64,000 bases of DNA from WTFY01 sp965220895 (lineage in GTDB: Bacteria > Pseudomonadota > Gammaproteobacteria > UBA4575): the NCBI GenBank assembly GCA_965220895.1, contig OZ244850.1, positions 1,116,001 to 1,180,000 on the forward strand, read 5' to 3'. This document shows, one piece after another, positions 1 to 8,921 of this stretch. Position 1 is the stretch's first letter. Each line of letters opens with the position of its first letter. The notes below the pieces were generated by a model. It did not search any database. It was not told where the DNA came from and saw only the letters and a list, made by a program, of their open reading frames with translations. The position numbers and the translations under genes were made by a program.

Positions 1-2245
1 CAGCGGCAATCATCGGCGACAGCAGGATCCCGAACACGGGAAAGAGCACGCCTGCGGCCACGGGTACACCGACGCTGTTGTAGACGAAGGCAAAAAAGAG
101 ATTCTGGCGAATGTTGCGGGTCGTTCCACTTGCCAGATGCCGTGCCCGCACGATGCCGCGAAGGTCGCCTTTCACCAGGGTCATGCTGGCACTTTCCACA
201 GCCACATCGGAACCGCTTCCCATGGCGATTCCCACATCTGCGGCTGCCAGGGCCGGCGCATCGTTGACACCGTCGCCGGCCATCGCCACCGAAAGCCCCC
301 GGGAGCGGACTTCCGCAACCAGCGTCGCCTTGTCCTCAGGAGAGATTTCGGCGCGCACCTCATCGATGCCGAGCTGGCGAGCGACCACCTCGGCGGTGCG
401 CCGACTGTCGCCGGTCGCCATGATGATCTTGAGACCGGCCTTGTGCAAAGCCCGGATGGCGCCGGGGGTGGTCTCCTTGATGCGATCCGCCACGCAGATG
501 AGCCCGCAAAGCACTCCGTCCACAGCCAGCAACATGACCGTCTTGCCATCATCTTGAAACCGGTCCAGTTGCGCATCGGCCGCAGAAACATCGATGCCGA
601 GCTTCCCCATCAGTTTCACGTTACCGAGTGCCACCGATGCGTCGCTGATCTGGCCCTTGACCCCCATGCCGGTCACCGCTTCGAAACGCGTCGTTTCCAG
701 GCGTTCGATACTTCTCTCTTGTGCTGCCCTGAGAACGGCTTCGGCCGTCGGATGCTCCGATCCGCGCTCCAGGGCTGCGGCCAGGGCCAGCACCCGGTCC
801 TCGGGCATGTCGCCAAATGCCGTCACATCCGTCAGGCTGGGGCGTCCTTCCGTAAGCGTACCGGTCTTGTCGATGACCAGGGCATCGATGGTGGCGAACC
901 GTTCCAGGGCTTCTGCGTCCCGGATCAGCACTCCCGCCTGGGCACCGCGCCCCGTTGCCACCATGATGGACATCGGTGTGGCAAGACCGAGCGCACAGGG
1001 ACAGGCGATGATGAGGACGCTGACAGCCGAGACGATGGCATAGCCAAGCGCCGGAGCCGGGCCCCAGGCCATCCACACCACAAAGGCAAGTACCGCGACG
1101 GCAATGACGACGGGAACAAAGTACGAGGCGACCCGGTCCGCGAGCGCCTGGATCGGCGCCTGGGACCGTTGCGCCTGGACAACCATGGCAATGATCCGCG
1201 ACAGGACCGTATCGCTGCCCACCGCCTTGGCCTGCATCACGAAGGAGCCCGTCTTGTTCAGGGTGCCACCGGTGACCGCATCGCCCTCGGTTTTTTCAAC
1301 GGGCACGGGTTCGCCGGTGAGCATGCTTTCATCCACCGATGAGTATCCCTCGGTGACGGTGCCGTCCACCGGCACCGCTTCCCCGGGACGTACGCGAAGC
1401 CGGTCTCCGGTCTTGACGGCATCCAGCGGCACGTCGGCCTCCCTCGAAGCCGTGATCCGCCGGACGGTTTTCGGTGAGAGGTCCATCAGCGCCCGAATCG
1501 CATCTCCCGTTCGGTCACGCGCCGTCAGCTCCAGTACCTGTCCGACGAGCACCAGGATGAGGATGACCGCGCTGGCCTCGAAATAAAGCGGGGGAGGATG
1601 ACCACCCCCCAGTTCGGCAGGGAAAAGCCATGGCGCAAGCAGTGAAACGACGCTGAATGCATAGGCTGCACCGGTACCGATGGCGATCAGTGTCCACATG
1701 TTGAGATTGCCGGTGACAATGGAGGACCAGCCGCGTTTGAAAAAAGGCAGGCCGACCCAGGCCACGACCGGCGTGGCGAATGCGAACTGGAGCCAGCGAA
1801 CCGTCGTTGATCCGAACCAGTCATCCCACGGGATTCCCAGCATGCCCCCCATCTCGAGCAGCAGGACCGCCAGGGCCAGCGGGGTGCCGATCAGGAGCCT
1901 GCGCCTGAAATCGGTGAGCTCGGGATTCGGTCCGGAATCCGCTGTGGGCATCATCGGCTCCAGTGCCATGCCGCAGATCGGACAGTCACCGGGTTCCTCT
2001 TGCACGATTTCGAGATGCATCGGGCAGGTGTAAAGCGCACCCTCGGGCGCAGGCTCGGTTGGCGGGCGGCCTTCCAGGTAAGCGTCCGAATCTTTCCCGA
2101 ACTTTTCCTGGCAGTGGCTGGAACAGAAATAGTACAGATGCCCGTCATGCTCGTAACGGGGTGTGTCGGCGGCTTCAGGGTCAACGGTCATCCCGCAGAC
2201 CGGATCGCGCGTGATAAGGTCGGGGTCAGTTGTGGGTTCTACCAT
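1..2245 (-). CDS. copA: Copper-type P1B ATPase, 3' end cut by window edge
   Basis: This inner-membrane P-type ATPase exports a soft metal, most likely Cu(I), from the cytoplasm. I translated it directly from the ATG whose complement ends at 2245; about 748 codons are present and the C-terminus lies outside the window. In order it shows an N-terminal YHS domain (DPVCGM near residue 15, with further Cys), a second heavy-metal-binding domain (YTCPMH then CPICGMAL, about residues 72-95), transmembrane helices, the actuator TGEP motif, the ion-binding CPC motif (IACPCALG), the phosphorylation motif DKTGT, the HP motif (SEHP) and the hinge GDGVNDAP. The usual HMA ferredoxin-like domains are absent and replaced by YHS plus the second domain. 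CPC with these N-terminal domains favours copper over zinc; silver is possible. No copper regulator or chaperone gene is visible nearby. Confidence 0.9.
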   Translation of the reverse strand, partial: MVEPTTDPDLITRDPVCGMTVDPEAADTPRYEHDGHLYYFCSSHCQEKFGKDSDAYLEGRPPTEPAPEGALYTCPMHLEIVQEEPGDCPICGMALEPMMPTADSGPNPELTDFRRRLLIGTPLALAVLLLEMGGMLGIPWDDWFGSTTVRWLQFAFATPVVAWVGLPFFKRGWSSIVTGNLNMWTLIAIGTGAAYAFSVVSLLAPWLFPAELGGGHPPPLYFEASAVILILVLVGQVLELTARDRTGDAIRALMDLSPKTVRRITASREADVPLDAVKTGDRLRVRPGEAVPVDGTVTEGYSSVDESMLTGEPVPVEKTEGDAVTGGTLNKTGSFVMQAKAVGSDTVLSRIIAMVVQAQRSQAPIQALADRVASYFVPVVIAVAVLAFVVWMAWGPAPALGYAIVSAVSVLIIACPCALGLATPMSIMVATGRGAQAGVLIRDAEALERFATIDALVIDKTGTLTEGRPSLTDVTAFGDMPEDRVLALAAALERGSEHPTAEAVLRAAQERSIERLETTRFEAVTGMGVKGQISDASVALGNVKLMGKLGIDVSAADAQLDRFQDDGKTVMLLAVDGVLCGLICVADRIKETTPGAIRALHKAGLKIIMATGDSRRTAEVVARQLGIDEVRAEISPEDKATLVAEVRSRGLSVAMAGDGVNDAPALAAADVGIAMGSGSDVAVESASMTLVKGDLRGIVRARHLASGTTRNIRQNLFFAFVYNSVGVPVAAGVLFPVFGILLSPMIAA

Positions 2246-2380
2246 GTTCCAATTCGCCTGTGTATCCGGCACCCACGAGTGTCAGGGGGATGCTGCTCAA
2301 AAACTTAGTTCGGATGTATAGCTCCTGCATCCAAATCATACTTGGCTCTGTAGGTACATGGATGTAGCACCTTATAAATA

Positions 2381-2456
<76 letters not shown>

Positions 2457-2465
2457 ACAGTCCGG

Positions 2466-2495
2466 TTTATAACTTGTCAGGATAGGGTTTGTACA
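2466..2495 (-). promoter_or_regulatory. Probable sigma-70 promoter of tRNA-Thr
   Basis: On the minus strand TGTACA (-35, four of six matches) and TATAAA (-10, five of six) are separated by 18 bp. The -10 ends about 9 bp before the first base of the tRNA. This is inference from sequence match and position only. Confidence 0.45.
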
Positions 2496-2587
2496 GGTGC
2501 AGTCAGTCAGACCACACTGAAATGATGGGTACAAGCGGCAGTGTCTGGGCAAAGTCGATCACCCGACTCAAGACTGGTTCTTTTGTC

Positions 2588-3673
2588 TCAGTCCCACCCG
2601 CATTGAGCCATGGCCTGGGCTTCGGACGGGTTCGTCATCAGTTTACAGGCGAGATCGGCGGATGCGAGGCTCATTGCGATTCCCCACCGAAAGTGTCCGG
2701 CGTTCAGGTACAGATTTTCATATTCGGGATGCCCGCAAATGTAGGGGACCTCGCGCAACGTGCCGGGTCGAAGCCCGCTCCAGTGATCTGCCAGTTCCGC
2801 TTCCTGCAGTTGTGGGCAAAGCCGGCAGGCCCAGGCACGGAGAGCTTCTTTTGCCTCTTCGGTCACGGCACGGTCAAATCCCACGTACTCCAGCGTGCTG
2901 CCACACAAGACATACGGCTCTTGTCGGGGAATCATGTACTGTTCGTTCTGTACAAGGATATGTGACAGCAGTCGTCGGTGAGCCCTGAACAGCAGCATCT
3001 GCCCACGCACCGGCACGATGTCCGTACAGGTATCACTGAGAGTCTTCAAAAGTTGCTGGGTACAGGCCCCGCTGCAGACCACGACCTGGTTGGTACTGAA
3101 GCTGCGCCGGGGGGTGTTGACCGCGGTGATCATCGTCCCCCGGGTTTGCAGGCCGGTGACTTCGGTGCTCTCGAATATCTCCACGCCGTGCAGGGCGAGG
3201 GATTTTCGCATGGCCTTCATGAGCAGGCGCGGCTGCACCTGCATCACCGACGGGATGTGCAGGGCCGCCTGCAGATGCTCCGCGAGGTTCGGTTCCAGCA
3301 CCTGCAGCCGGTCCTGGTAGATGGGCTCAATCCGTGTGTCGCAGGTTCGGGCCCAGGCCAGTGCCTGTTCCTGTTCTTCCGGATCGACGACGAGCATGCC
3401 ACAGTGCAGCAACTCGGGGTCGACCCCGGTTTCTTCTTGCAGTTGTGTCACAAATCCCGGGAACGCGACTTGGCTGGTCTCGATCAGCTGCTGAGCTGCC
3501 TTGCCCTGTCGCCACGGATACAGCCGGGCCAGGATACCGCCAGCCGCCCAGCTGGATTCTTCCCCGAGCCTGTTTTTCTCAAGCAGGGCCACCCTCAGCC
3601 CCGCAATCCGCAGGCTGCGGGCGGTGGTCATGCCAATCAGGCCGCCGCCAATGACTACTGCATCGTGGGTCAT
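2588..3673 (-). CDS. thiO: Glycine oxidase ThiO
   Basis: FAD-dependent D-amino-acid oxidase family enzyme that oxidises glycine to iminoglycine, the dehydroglycine donor for thiazole synthesis in aerobes. The 361-residue protein opens with a Rossmann FAD-binding motif (VVIGGGLIGMTTA, residues 6-18) followed by an acidic residue closing the second strand (LLEKN). Near the C-terminus it has the conserved GHFRWG segment that contacts FAD and substrate in ThiO. It is divergently arranged with thiS-thiG, which use its product, and this context separates it from other DadA-like oxidases. No ThiH, the anaerobic alternative, is present in the window. The start is the only ATG that places the FAD motif at the usual distance from the N-terminus. 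Confidence 0.9.
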   Translation of the reverse strand: MTHDAVVIGGGLIGMTTARSLRIAGLRVALLEKNRLGEESSWAAGGILARLYPWRQGKAAQQLIETSQVAFPGFVTQLQEETGVDPELLHCGMLVVDPEEQEQALAWARTCDTRIEPIYQDRLQVLEPNLAEHLQAALHIPSVMQVQPRLLMKAMRKSLALHGVEIFESTEVTGLQTRGTMITAVNTPRRSFSTNQVVVCSGACTQQLLKTLSDTCTDIVPVRGQMLLFRAHRRLLSHILVQNEQYMIPRQEPYVLCGSTLEYVGFDRAVTEEAKEALRAWACRLCPQLQEAELADHWSGLRPGTLREVPYICGHPEYENLYLNAGHFRWGIAMSLASADLACKLMTNPSEAQAMAQCGWD

Positions 3674-3747
3674 GTCCGCTATTGAACTCTTCGAAAAGTT
3701 TGCAGATTATAACGGCTGTAAAGACCGCCTGTCCGAGGGCAAACCGT

Positions 3748-3948
3748 ATGCAAATCATTCTGAACGGCCGCCAGAAAAGCATCTCCGAGGGACTGACGGC
3801 CTCGGGGCTGATCGATGCCCTGGACCTCAGGGACCGGCGTATCGCCGTCGAGGTCAACAGTGAAATCGTGGTGCGGAGTGCACTGGCCAGCCACGTGCTG
3901 CATCCTGGTGATCGCGTGGAAATCATCCACGCCATCGGCGGCGGCTGA
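3748..3948 (+). CDS. thiS: Sulfur carrier protein ThiS
   Basis: Small ubiquitin-fold sulfur carrier (66 residues). Its C-terminal glycine is adenylated and thiocarboxylated to deliver sulfur to ThiG. It begins MQIILNG and ends in GGG, the required diglycine tail, after the typical VEIIHAI strand. I start it at 3748 rather than an in-frame upstream codon because GAGGG lies just before this ATG and ThiS proteins are about 65 residues. ThiG follows after 93 bp on the same strand. The adenylyltransferase ThiF is not in the window. Confidence 0.93.
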   Translation: MQIILNGRQKSISEGLTASGLIDALDLRDRRIAVEVNSEIVVRSALASHVLHPGDRVEIIHAIGGG

Positions 3949-4041
3949 GCCAGCCCTACAGGTGCCCGTCAGTGCCTGCGCGCAGTGCTATGATACAGAG
4001 ATGCCATTCAACAAGTTATCCCGATAGAACCCACACGGCCC

Positions 4042-4860
4042 ATGATTGCGAACCCGACCACTGACGACCTCGCCTACGAGAGTGCCGATGCGCTCGTGGT
4101 CGCAGGCCAACCCTACCACTCCCGTCTTCTGGTCGGCACCGGGAAATACAAGGATTTGCAGGAAACCCGGGAGGCGATCGTTGCCAGCGGTGCACAGATT
4201 GTGACGGTGGCGATACGAAGAACCAATATCGGACAAGACAAGGATGCGCCCAACCTGCTGGATGTCATCTCCCCGGAAGAGTTTACACTGCTGCCCAACA
4301 CGGCCGGCTGCTACAGCGCAGAGGATGCGATCCGCACCTGCCGGCTGGCCCGCGAGTTGTTGGACGGGCATGCGCTGGTCAAGCTTGAGGTGCTGGGCGA
4401 TGAGAAAACCCTGTATCCGAACGTAGTCGATACCCTGAAGGCCGCCGAAATCCTGGTCCAGGAAGACTTCCAGGTCATGGTGTACACCAATGACGATCCG
4501 GTCATTGCCCGCCAACTCGAGGCCATGGGCTGTGTGGCCGTGATGCCGCTCGCTGCCCCGATCGGTTCGGGACTTGGTATCCGCAACCCGGGAAATATCC
4601 TCGATATCGTCGAGAACGCCTGTGTGCCCATCCTGGTGGATGCCGGTGTCGGTACCGCCTCGGACGCCTCGGTGGCCATGGAGCTCGGTTGTGACGGGGT
4701 GCTCATGAACACCGCCATTGCCATGGCCCAAAAGCCTGTACTGATGGCCAGGGCCATGCGTCATGCCGTGGTGGCCGGGCGTCAGGCCTTTCTTGCCGGG
4801 CGCATGCCCAGGCGCCGTCATGCCTCCGCTTCCTCCCCTGCAGAAAACCTCATCGCATAG
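4042..4860 (+). CDS. thiG: Thiazole synthase ThiG
   Basis: TIM-barrel enzyme that condenses 1-deoxy-D-xylulose 5-phosphate, dehydroglycine and the ThiS thiocarboxylate into the thiazole phosphate moiety of thiamine. The 272-residue protein has the Schiff-base lysine in VKLEVLGD (Lys114), the PNTAGC motif before it, and the phosphate-binding loops PIGSGLGIRNP and DAGVGTASDA. The last roughly 15 residues (RRRHASASSPAENLIA) are a low-complexity tail. It follows thiS, probably in one transcript, and trmB begins 14 bp after its stop. Confidence 0.96.
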   Translation: MIANPTTDDLAYESADALVVAGQPYHSRLLVGTGKYKDLQETREAIVASGAQIVTVAIRRTNIGQDKDAPNLLDVISPEEFTLLPNTAGCYSAEDAIRTCRLARELLDGHALVKLEVLGDEKTLYPNVVDTLKAAEILVQEDFQVMVYTNDDPVIARQLEAMGCVAVMPLAAPIGSGLGIRNPGNILDIVENACVPILVDAGVGTASDASVAMELGCDGVLMNTAIAMAQKPVLMARAMRHAVVAGRQAFLAGRMPRRRHASASSPAENLIA

Positions 4861-4874
4861 TCACGGCGGCCTCG

Positions 4875-5543
4875 TTGCAGACCCCGCCCCCCATTCGCAG
4901 CTACGTCCTTCGAGAAGGACGTTTTACCAAAAGCCAGCGCACCGCACTCCAGAACCTCTGGCCGGTATACGGCGTCGACACGAACAGTGGGACCCTGGAT
5001 GTTCAGAACCTTTTTGCCAGGCCGCAGCCGGTCGTGCTGGACATCGGTTTCGGGGACGGCGAGGAACTGGCCTCCTTGGCCTCGGCCTGTCCGCATCTGA
5101 ATTTCCTGGGGGTCGAGGTGTATCGGCCCGGGGTGGGTGCCTTGCTGCAAAAGATTGTAGCCGGTCGGCTCGAGAACGTTCGCGTGCTGCGCAAGGACGC
5201 CGTGGCTGTGCTGGGCGAACACATTGCGCCTTCGAGCCTGGCCGCGGTGCTGATCTGGTTCCCGGACCCCTGGCCCAAACGCCGCCACCACAAGCGACGG
5301 CTGGTGCAGGCAGGATTCATCCGGCGGGTGGCAGAAGGGCTCGAAGAAGGGGGTGAGCTGAGTCTGGCGACGGACTGGCCTTCGTATGCGGAGCACATCG
5401 AGGTCGTACTGGATTCCTGCGACCAGTTTGAAAAAACCGGGACTTCCGCGCTGGTCGGCGAGCGCCCGAGTACGAAGTTTGAGCGCCGCGGGCTGCACCT
5501 GGGCCACAAGGTATTTTCCCAAGTCTACCGCAAGGTCCGCTAG
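4875..5543 (+). CDS. trmB: tRNA (guanine-N7-)-methyltransferase TrmB
   Basis: SAM-dependent methyltransferase that makes m7G46 in the variable loop of many tRNAs. The 222-residue protein has the SAM-binding strand and loop VLDIGFGDGEE and the family motif IWFPDPWPKRRHHKRR, which carries catalytic and tRNA-binding residues. The start is a TTG codon at 4875, because no in-frame ATG precedes the conserved SYVLREGR segment. Only 14 bp separate it from thiG, so it is probably cotranscribed. Its stop codon overlaps that of the convergent SulP gene by 4 bp. Confidence 0.94.
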   Translation: MQTPPPIRSYVLREGRFTKSQRTALQNLWPVYGVDTNSGTLDVQNLFARPQPVVLDIGFGDGEELASLASACPHLNFLGVEVYRPGVGALLQKIVAGRLENVRVLRKDAVAVLGEHIAPSSLAAVLIWFPDPWPKRRHHKRRLVQAGFIRRVAEGLEEGGELSLATDWPSYAEHIEVVLDSCDQFEKTGTSALVGERPSTKFERRGLHLGHKVFSQVYRKVR

Positions 5544-7402
5544 GCTTCCCTCAAGGGCTTGCTCGCATGCATGCGCCGGGCCGGACACTCGTGTCCCTGG
5601 GCCAGCGGGCAGGTTTCCCTTTCACAGTGCTCGATGTTTTCCCAGGCGAATTCGATGGCGCGCTCGTCCGAGCGGTAGAAATGATCCAGCCAGTCGGGCC
5701 CGGCAAAACCGGTGCGCACGAATACGTCCATGACCTGTCGCTTGGTGCGCGCAAACACCAGGCGCACATCCAGGGCCACCAGACGCAGTGACAGCTGGTG
5801 CAGCATGTCCTCCCCGGTAGCATCGATGTCCGTGATGGCCTCGGCATCGATAATAATGAACTTCAGTTCCGGCTTGGATGCCACGCGTTCCAGGACCTTG
5901 GCCTCGAAGTACATTGCACTGGCAAAGAACAACGGCCCCTCGAAGCGCAGCACGGAGATTTTGGGGCAGGTCTTGAGGATGTTGGCCTGTGCATCGCGCA
6001 GGGTGCCGTCGGAATGGCGGGACAGCACTGAAATGTGCGGATGCATGGTGCGGTACATGAAAAGGCCAAGCGACAGCACCACGCCGATAAAGATGCTTTG
6101 CTCAAGATGCGGGGCCAGCGCCAGGGTCAGCACGAACGTCAGGATCGCGATGACGCCATCGTGAGTATGCACGCGCAGGGCGTACTTGATCTGCTTGATG
6201 CGGATCAGGTTGATCACGGCCGAGATGATCACAGCTGCCAGCGTGGCCTGGGGCAGGTAGTACAGGTACTGGGCGAAATGCAAAAGAATCAGTGAAATTG
6301 CAACGATGACTCCGGTGACGATGGCGGCAAACCCGGTTTTGGCACCTGCGGACATGTTGACGGCTGAGCGTGAAAAGGATCCGGCCACCGGGTAGGCGCC
6401 CGACAGGCCCGAGATGATGTTTCCAAGACCCTGTCCCACCAGGCCCTGGTTGGCATCGATGCGCTGGCGGGTCTGCACGGCGATGGCCTTGGCGATGGAG
6501 ATGGCCTCCATGTACCCGACCACGGCGATGACGATGGCCTTGCCGATCAGGCTGGCAGCGGTGGCCAGGTCAACATTCGGAATGGAGAGCACCGGCAGGC
6601 CGGCCGGCACGTTCCCTACGATTTTTCCACCGAGACCCTCGTAGCCGACCAGCAGGGATATGATACTGGTCACGATCACGGCGATCAGCACGCTGGGTAC
6701 TTTCGGGGCGTAGTGCCTGAGCCCGAAAATGATGACCAGCGCCAGGATACCCATGGCGAGCGTCGGAAAATGAGTGTGCTGGGCGGCCTCGATCAGCACG
6801 TTCCAGATCGTAATGAAGAAATGGTCACTGGTGTCCGCAGTTACTCCAAAGAGCTTGGACAGCTGGGAGGTTGCAATGATGATTGCCGCTGCATTGGTAA
6901 AGCCCACGACCACCGGATGTGACAGGAAATCCACCAGCACCCCGAGTCGCAACAGGCCAAGCGACATCTGGAACACCCCGACCAGGATGGCCAGGATGGC
7001 TGCATACACCACGAACCCCTCGGGGTTGGCGGCAGCCAGGGGTTCGAGCGCAGCTGCAGTCATCAGCGAGACCACGGCCACCGGCCCGGTCTGCAACTGC
7101 CGCGAGGAACCGAAGGTCGACGCCACGATCACCGGCAGGAAGGAGGCATACAGGCCGTAGTAGGGAGGCAGTCCGGCAAGCTGCGCATAGGCCATGGACT
7201 GCGGGATTAGAACCAGCGCCACAGTAAGCCCGGCCACACAGTCTTTCCAGACGACCGTCGGGTCCTTGAGTTCCTGGATCCAGTTCAGGTAGGGAACAAA
7301 CCGACTGATGAACTCGTGTGTATATTGCTGCGCTGTGATCAACAGGTCCTCCGGGTCATGCCGGTCCGTCCTTTGGTGACCCGCTTGCCGGGCCATGGCC
7401 AT
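5540..7402 (-). CDS. SulP family anion transporter with STAS domain
   Basis: Inner-membrane transporter of the SulP (SLC26) family. Members carry sulfate, bicarbonate or other anions, and the substrate cannot be decided from sequence. The 620-residue protein has the N-terminal signature WKDCVAGLTVALVLIPQSMAYA-type helix 1, about 12 hydrophobic segments to residue ~430, then a cytoplasmic STAS domain (about 470-580) with the DATGEDML loop where anti-sigma-antagonist relatives are phosphorylated. The final 30 residues contain His592, Cys593, Cys598, His604 and Cys606, an unusual cluster of possible metal ligands. No carbonic anhydrase or sulfate assimilation gene is adjacent, so context does not help. 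It converges on trmB with a 4-bp overlap. Confidence 0.88.
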   Translation of the reverse strand: MAMARQAGHQRTDRHDPEDLLITAQQYTHEFISRFVPYLNWIQELKDPTVVWKDCVAGLTVALVLIPQSMAYAQLAGLPPYYGLYASFLPVIVASTFGSSRQLQTGPVAVVSLMTAAALEPLAAANPEGFVVYAAILAILVGVFQMSLGLLRLGVLVDFLSHPVVVGFTNAAAIIIATSQLSKLFGVTADTSDHFFITIWNVLIEAAQHTHFPTLAMGILALVIIFGLRHYAPKVPSVLIAVIVTSIISLLVGYEGLGGKIVGNVPAGLPVLSIPNVDLATAASLIGKAIVIAVVGYMEAISIAKAIAVQTRQRIDANQGLVGQGLGNIISGLSGAYPVAGSFSRSAVNMSAGAKTGFAAIVTGVIVAISLILLHFAQYLYYLPQATLAAVIISAVINLIRIKQIKYALRVHTHDGVIAILTFVLTLALAPHLEQSIFIGVVLSLGLFMYRTMHPHISVLSRHSDGTLRDAQANILKTCPKISVLRFEGPLFFASAMYFEAKVLERVASKPELKFIIIDAEAITDIDATGEDMLHQLSLRLVALDVRLVFARTKRQVMDVFVRTGFAGPDWLDHFYRSDERAIEFAWENIEHCERETCPLAQGHECPARRMHASKPLREA

Positions 7403-7792
7403 GGCTGTTCTGCCTTGAACACAATGGATTTAGGCATTGATGAACTTACTAGCAATCCATGGAACAGTCAGGATTCCCCTCGCTACGGCAGGTCATGGAT
7501 TTCGTTTGCATCTGGAAATCTGCATTCTGAATTATACGAAAATATGGGTGTGAAAGTTAAGCAACCAGCAGAACCAGTTCGATACAAAGTCATGGCTCTG
7601 TGAGTGCCCGCAATATCGTACATTTCGTGGTACTCTCTTACGATAACTTCCGGCTTTGAAGCCCGTGAAGGAGGACCCGCTGTAAAGTGCTCACGTGTAC
7701 CCGCCTGATGAGTTCATTGACAATTATCCGAAAGACACCATCTGATTTTTTCTGGGTGGCTTGTTCGCAGTTTTTCCCTGTGTGGCTGGCCC
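7403..7792. other. Intergenic region between SulP and FIST genes
   Basis: About 390 bp between two divergent genes. I see no convincing coding sequence or structured RNA. A good sigma-70-like promoter facing right lies at 7717-7746. The remainder presumably holds the SulP promoter, which I could not pin down. Confidence 0.5.
7717..7746 (+). promoter_or_regulatory. Probable sigma-70 promoter of the FIST gene
   Basis: A perfect -35 TTGACA (7717-7722) is followed after 18 bp by TCTGAT (7741-7746, four of six matches to the -10 consensus). It lies 47 bp upstream of the FIST start codon. Confidence 0.45.
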
Positions 7793-8914
7793 ATGGCTGA
7801 GCCCTTTCATTTTGCGACTGCAGCGGGCCTTTCCTCGCGTGAACTGGTCAATGACTGTCTGCGCCAGCTTGGCGACGTACGCGGCAAGTTCCGGCTGGGA
7901 TTCCTGTACGCCAGTGACAGTCTGTGCAACGACCTGGAGGATGTCGTCGGCCGACTGAAGCAGGAAACCGGAATTCAGGACTGGGTCGGTACTGTGGGTG
8001 TCGGACTTTGCAGCACTGGCTGCGAGTACTATGACCAGGCGGCCCTGGTGATCATGTTGACCGATTTCGAGGAGCGGGAGTTTTCGATCATCGGCGCCGG
8101 TGACCTGAATGAGGAACAGTTGCTGGAGCAGGTCACCAGCTACTGCAAGGAAGAATTGACGCATGTCGGGATCATTCATGGTGACCCCAGCAACCCGGCT
8201 ACCCCCAGCCTGATCGAGAAAATTTCCGAGACCGTACCCACGGCCTATCTGGTTGGCGGCCTGACGTCCTCGAATTTCCAGAACCACCAGATTGCCAGGG
8301 ACGTGGTCAACGGCAGCGTATCCGGCATCTTTTTCTCGCCGCAGGTCAATACGGTTGTCGGGCACACGCAGGGATGTACGCCACTGGATATACAGCATGT
8401 GATAACAAAGGCAGATCGCAACCTGTTGATCGAACTGGACCATCGACCCGCCCTGGATGTGTTTCGCGAGGATATCGGCGAGGTGCTGGCCAAGGACCTG
8501 CACAAAATCTCGGGCTATATTTTTGCCGGCCTGCCCATTGAATATTCGGATACGGGCGACTACCTGGTGCGCAACATCATCGGCATTGATGAACAGGAGA
8601 AGGTCATCGCGGTGGGAGACTATCTCTACGAAGGCAGCAAGTTCATGGTATGCCGGCGCGACGGAAACAGTGCGCGCGAGGACATGCTTCGCATGCTGGG
8701 TACCATGAAGTCTCGTATTCAGGGCCGCCCGCGAGGCGGGGTATACTACACCTGCCTGGGCAGAGGCCGGTACCAGTTTGGCGAAAATTCCGAAGAACTC
8801 AAAATGATTCAAGATACCCTGGGAGAATTTCCTCTGGTCGGATTTTTTGCCAACGGGGAGATTTTTCACAATCGCCTGTACGGCTATACGGGTGTCCTGA
8901 CACTCTTTACCTGA
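7793..8914 (+). CDS. FIST domain signal-sensing protein
   Basis: FIST_N/FIST_C domain protein of 373 residues, predicted to be a cytoplasmic small-ligand sensor; the family is proposed to bind amino acids or similar compounds. The N-terminal half (about 25-200) has the family pattern of an early GFLYASD strand, WVGTVGVGLCSTGCEYYDQAAL, and a TAYLVGGLTSS segment. The C-terminal half (about 220-350) contains the GVYYTCLGRGRYQFGENSEEL region and the final FPLVGFFANGEIFHNRLYGYTGVLTLF, which is highly typical of FIST_C. It has no fused output domain (kinase, cyclase or methyl-accepting), so any signalling partner must be separate. An aldo/keto reductase follows after 7 bp, probably in the same transcript. 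True function is unknown. Confidence 0.85.
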   Translation: MAEPFHFATAAGLSSRELVNDCLRQLGDVRGKFRLGFLYASDSLCNDLEDVVGRLKQETGIQDWVGTVGVGLCSTGCEYYDQAALVIMLTDFEEREFSIIGAGDLNEEQLLEQVTSYCKEELTHVGIIHGDPSNPATPSLIEKISETVPTAYLVGGLTSSNFQNHQIARDVVNGSVSGIFFSPQVNTVVGHTQGCTPLDIQHVITKADRNLLIELDHRPALDVFREDIGEVLAKDLHKISGYIFAGLPIEYSDTGDYLVRNIIGIDEQEKVIAVGDYLYEGSKFMVCRRDGNSAREDMLRMLGTMKSRIQGRPRGGVYYTCLGRGRYQFGENSEELKMIQDTLGEFPLVGFFANGEIFHNRLYGYTGVLTLFT

Positions 8915-8921
8915 AGCACCT

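Noticed and set aside
137..1342. Plus-strand open frame of about 400 codons opposite the copper ATPase
   Set aside because: The minus strand encodes a P-type ATPase with all motifs intact over this stretch; the plus-strand frame is its antisense shadow and is rich in Arg, His and Gly without any recognisable domain.
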